Origin: CAUZRD01 sp963582255
GTDB lineage: Bacteria > Pseudomonadota > Alphaproteobacteria > Rhizobiales > TMED25
DNA: 7,993 nt
Direction of reading: 5' to 3'
NCBI GenBank assembly: GCA_963582255.1
Contig: CAUZRD010000092.1
Coordinates: forward strand, 1 to 7,993
The notes beneath the pieces were generated by a model. That model was not told the origin of the DNA. It ran no database searches and saw only the letters and a program-made list of their open reading frames with translations. Every line of letters starts with the position of its first letter. Within the stretch, counting starts at the first letter, position 1. Of this stretch, positions 5,991 through 7,993 are shown piece after piece. The position numbers and the translations under genes were made by a program.

Positions 5991-6935
5991 TCAGTATCCA
6001 GCTTTTTTTAATTCCTCTTCAAGTTCCGGTACTGCTTGGAACAGATCAGCCACCAAACCATAGTCAGCAATTTCAAAAATAGGAGCTTCTGCATCCTTGT
6101 TGATTGCAACAATTACCTTTGAATCCTTCATTCCGGCAAGATGCTGAATAGCTCCCGAAATACCAACCGCTATATAAAGATCTGGCGCAACTACCTTTCC
6201 CGTCTGACCAACCTGATACTCGTTAGGCACAAACCCAGCATCGACCGCAGCTCGGCTTGCACCTACAGCTGCCCCAAGCTTGTCGGCAATTTTATCCAAC
6301 ATCACGAAATTGTCACCAGATTGCATACCGCGCCCACCAGATATAATAATCCGAGCCGACGTCAGCTCCGGGCGTTCCGATTGGGAAATCTTCTCGTCGA
6401 CGAACTTCGAGATTGCCGGGTCATCTTCCGGATCAATAGTCTCTATACTGGCTGGCTCATCGCCAACGCCGGCAGCTCCAAACGCGGTAGTGCGGACGGT
6501 GATTACTTTTTTAGGCAGATCAGCTTCGACCGTCTGGACGGCATTCCCTGCATAAACTGGCCGCTCGAAGGTTTTGTCGTCGACCACAGAAATGATCTCA
6601 GAAATTTGCGGGACATCGAGTAAAGCTGCGACACGCGGCATGACATTCTTTCCCGACGTCGTCGCTGGCGCAAGAGTAGCCTCATAATTTCTCATCAGTT
6701 TGACTATCAGTGCAGCCAGTGGCTCGGCTAGGCGATTTTCATAAATATCAGCTTCAGCCAGAATAACTTTATCAACACCCTCGATAGCGGCCGCTTCTGC
6801 AGCCACATCACTACAATTTTTACCGGCGATCAACACATGAACTGGTCCACCAATCTCACGAGCAGCTGAGATGACTTTTGCAGTTGCATCTTTTAATTCC
6901 GAATTGTCGTGTTCACCAATGACAAGAACGGCCAT
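5991..6935 (-). CDS. etfA: Electron transfer flavoprotein alpha subunit
   Basis: EtfA pairs with EtfB to form the soluble flavoprotein that accepts electrons from acyl-CoA and related dehydrogenases and hands them to ETF-quinone oxidoreductase. The C-terminal half carries the FAD-binding domain with all expected stretches: SGGRGMQSGDNF at 199-210, GASRAAVDAGFVPN at 225-238, QVGQTGK at 241-247, and PDLYIAVGISGAIQH at 251-265. The N-terminal domain begins MAVLVIGEHDN as in alphaproteobacterial EtfA. The length of 314 residues is normal. The start codon shares one base with the etfB stop (TAATG), and a very strong Shine-Dalgarno site lies inside the end of etfB, so the two subunits are translationally coupled, as suits a 1:1 complex. 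All FAD-site residues I can identify are intact, although the enzyme gene downstream is dead. Confidence 0.97.
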   Translation of the reverse strand: MAVLVIGEHDNSELKDATAKVISAAREIGGPVHVLIAGKNCSDVAAEAAAIEGVDKVILAEADIYENRLAEPLAALIVKLMRNYEATLAPATTSGKNVMPRVAALLDVPQISEIISVVDDKTFERPVYAGNAVQTVEADLPKKVITVRTTAFGAAGVGDEPASIETIDPEDDPAISKFVDEKISQSERPELTSARIIISGGRGMQSGDNFVMLDKIADKLGAAVGASRAAVDAGFVPNEYQVGQTGKVVAPDLYIAVGISGAIQHLAGMKDSKVIVAINKDAEAPIFEIADYGLVADLFQAVPELEEELKKAGY

Positions 6936-7684
6936 TAGATCACCTCCGCTTCATTTTTAAGTTTTCTAACTAGCTCCTCAACTGATTCGACCTTCCCGCC
7001 GCCTTGGCGTGCTGGCGGTTCAACGGTTTTGAGAACTTTGAGACGCGGCGTCACATCAACACCGTAGTCATTAGGTGTTTTCTGATCGATCGTTTTCTTT
7101 TTCGCTTTCATGATATTCGGAAGCGAGGCATAGCGCGGCTCATTTAATCTAAGATCCGTTGTAACCACCGCAGGAAGGATAAGTCGAACGGTTTGCAAAC
7201 CACCATCAATCTCGCGTGTAACCGTTAGCTCGTCACCGTCTTGAATAATCTCGGATGCAAAAGTACCCTGGGGCCAACCTAAAAGGGCAGCCAGCATTTG
7301 ACCTGTCTGGCTGCAATCATCATCGATTGCTTGCTTGCCCAAAATAATAATTTCCGGCAGCTCTTCCTCGGCAATTACTTTAAGTATTTTAGCAACCGCC
7401 AAAGGTTCCGGCGAATGCTCGCTGAGCACCAAAATGCCTCGGTCTGCTCCCATTGCCAGCGCATGGCGCAATGTTTCTTGTGATTGCTGAGGACCAATTG
7501 ATACTACCACAATTTCTTCGGCTATACCGGCTTCCTTGAGCTGGATAGCTTCTTCAACGGCGATTTCGTCGAATGGGTTCATTGACATTTTGACATTGGC
7601 GAGCTCAACGCCACTACCATCGCCCCGAACCCGGATCTTCACATTATAGTCAACCACTCTTTTAACGGGAACGAGCACTTTCAT
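6935..7684 (-). CDS. etfB: Electron transfer flavoprotein beta subunit
   Basis: EtfB is the second subunit of the electron transfer flavoprotein; it binds AMP structurally and carries the loop that recognises dehydrogenase partners. The start MKVLVPVKRVVDYNVKIRV is typical. LGKQAIDDDCSQTGQMLA (115-132) lines the AMP site, and the family signature with recognition loop is LRLNEPRYASLPNIMKAKKK at 178-197, with its leucine at 188. The length of 249 residues equals that of close relatives. I chose the ATG at 7682-7684 because GGAGGT (7693-7698) sits eight bases upstream and the conserved N-terminus begins there. An in-frame start further up (7744) would add 20 residues unlike the family and bury that site. 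It is first in the etfB-etfA-hbd operon, with a 203-base upstream gap in which no convincing promoter was found. Confidence 0.97.
   Translation of the reverse strand: MKVLVPVKRVVDYNVKIRVRGDGSGVELANVKMSMNPFDEIAVEEAIQLKEAGIAEEIVVVSIGPQQSQETLRHALAMGADRGILVLSEHSPEPLAVAKILKVIAEEELPEIIILGKQAIDDDCSQTGQMLAALLGWPQGTFASEIIQDGDELTVTREIDGGLQTVRLILPAVVTTDLRLNEPRYASLPNIMKAKKKTIDQKTPNDYGVDVTPRLKVLKTVEPPARQGGGKVESVEELVRKLKNEAEVI
6938..6947 (-). promoter_or_regulatory. Ten-base Shine-Dalgarno site of etfA inside etfB
   Basis: The last etfB codons (Glu-Val-Ile) spell GGAGGTGATC on the minus strand, directly before the TAATG stop-start overlap. All ten bases can pair with the conserved 3' end of bacterial 16S rRNA (GATCACCTCC), although the spacing to the ATG is very short when measured from the end of the match. 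It decides the etfA start and explains coupling of the two subunits. Confidence 0.8.
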
Positions 7685-7887
7685 GGCACGGCACCTCCAG
7701 AAATCTCTCTCATCGGTGTGCTGAAACGCGGATAAATCCAGCAAGTCAGGTGAGAAATAAAGCTATTGTTTCAGTATTTCCATCAATCCTATGGTGGATC
7801 GGGAAGGTAGTCGGGCCGCACCCCGGGAGTCAACGCATGTAGGTTGTTAAGATACGCCAGTTACCCCGATCAGAGGCAATATAATCA

Positions 7888-7993
7888 CTAGTGTGACACC
7901 CCGCGATCAAACAGAGGAATGTCACCCCGTTTCATCAGTAGCGTGAGGACAAACCCTGCGATTATCCCACCTATATGGGCCCACCATGCATAA
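7888..7993 (-). CDS. Rhomboid family intramembrane serine protease, C-terminal end (runs off the right edge)
   Basis: Only the last 34 residues are present, reading YAWWAHIGGIIAGFVLTLLM then KRGDIPLFDRGVSH and a TAG stop at 7888-7890. The tract AWWAHIGG followed by a hydrophobic helix is the hallmark of the last catalytic membrane segment of bacterial rhomboids, and its His is the base of the Ser-His pair. Rhomboids cut substrates within the membrane; the substrate here is unknown. The catalytic serine (GxSG) segment lies outside the window, so activity cannot be judged. The gene points the same way as etfB but is separated by 203 bases; a shared transcript cannot be shown. Identity rests on a short but distinctive motif. 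Confidence 0.8.
   Translation of the reverse strand, partial: YAWWAHIGGIIAGFVLTLLMKRGDIPLFDRGVSH

Noticed and set aside
7685..7744. Extended in-frame start of etfB adding 20 residues.
   Set aside because: The family N-terminus begins at MKVLVPVKR, and a strong GGAGGT site lies within the extension, eight bases before that ATG.
7763..7887. Possible remnant of a cobalamin adenosyltransferase gene upstream of etfB (minus-strand frame with AYLNNLHAL).
   Set aside because: Only a handful of residues resemble the family, the expected following motifs are missing in all frames, and stops flank the frame. I see nothing else recognisable in this gap.

Overview
The window looks like chromosomal DNA of an alphaproteobacterium, most like the Rhizobiales/Hyphomicrobiales side. 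This rests on protein sequence style and gene neighbourhood. lysA lies beside a DUF4175 (TIGR02302-type) remnant, argH-lptM-lysA run together, and etfB-etfA sit beside a 3-hydroxybutyryl-CoA dehydrogenase gene, all next to a tlpA-type thioredoxin gene and ftsE-ftsX. Base composition is moderate (judged by eye near half GC, not counted). No phage, insertion sequence, CRISPR array, tRNA or rRNA was seen. The assignment to an order is inference from remembered synteny.

Layout, left to right. Positions 1-249 hold the N-terminal part of FtsX, overlapping ftsE (242-901); both are on the minus strand. The stretch 902-1325 looks empty but holds the remains of two dead genes. One is a plus-strand MJ0042-type zinc-ribbon gene (from 1025), divergent from ftsE. 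The other is the last ~48 codons of a DUF4175 family gene (1181-1325, minus), directly behind lysA. Next comes a compact minus-strand operon argH (2813-4204), lptM (2625-2762), lysA (1326-2615), joining arginine synthesis, an LPS-assembly lipoprotein and lysine synthesis. A 50-base gap separates argH from the divergent plus-strand tlpA-like gene (4255-4905). The right third is a minus-strand electron-transfer operon, etfB (6935-7684) and etfA (5991-6935), followed by a broken hbd gene (5056-5921). The window ends with the C-terminal end of a rhomboid protease (7888-7993, minus).

How the genes work together: EtfA and EtfB form the electron-transfer flavoprotein that takes electrons from acyl-CoA dehydrogenases. 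The adjacent hydroxyacyl-CoA dehydrogenase would act in the same fatty-acid/butyryl-CoA chemistry, but it has lost its start codon, reading frame and catalytic histidine. ArgH and LysA do the last steps of arginine and lysine synthesis and look fully functional. FtsE/FtsX control cell-wall hydrolysis at division.

The main result is selective gene decay rather than a new system. Three gene remnants lie among well-kept biosynthetic, division and electron-transfer genes, as expected of a lineage undergoing genome reduction. I found no convincing undescribed biological system.
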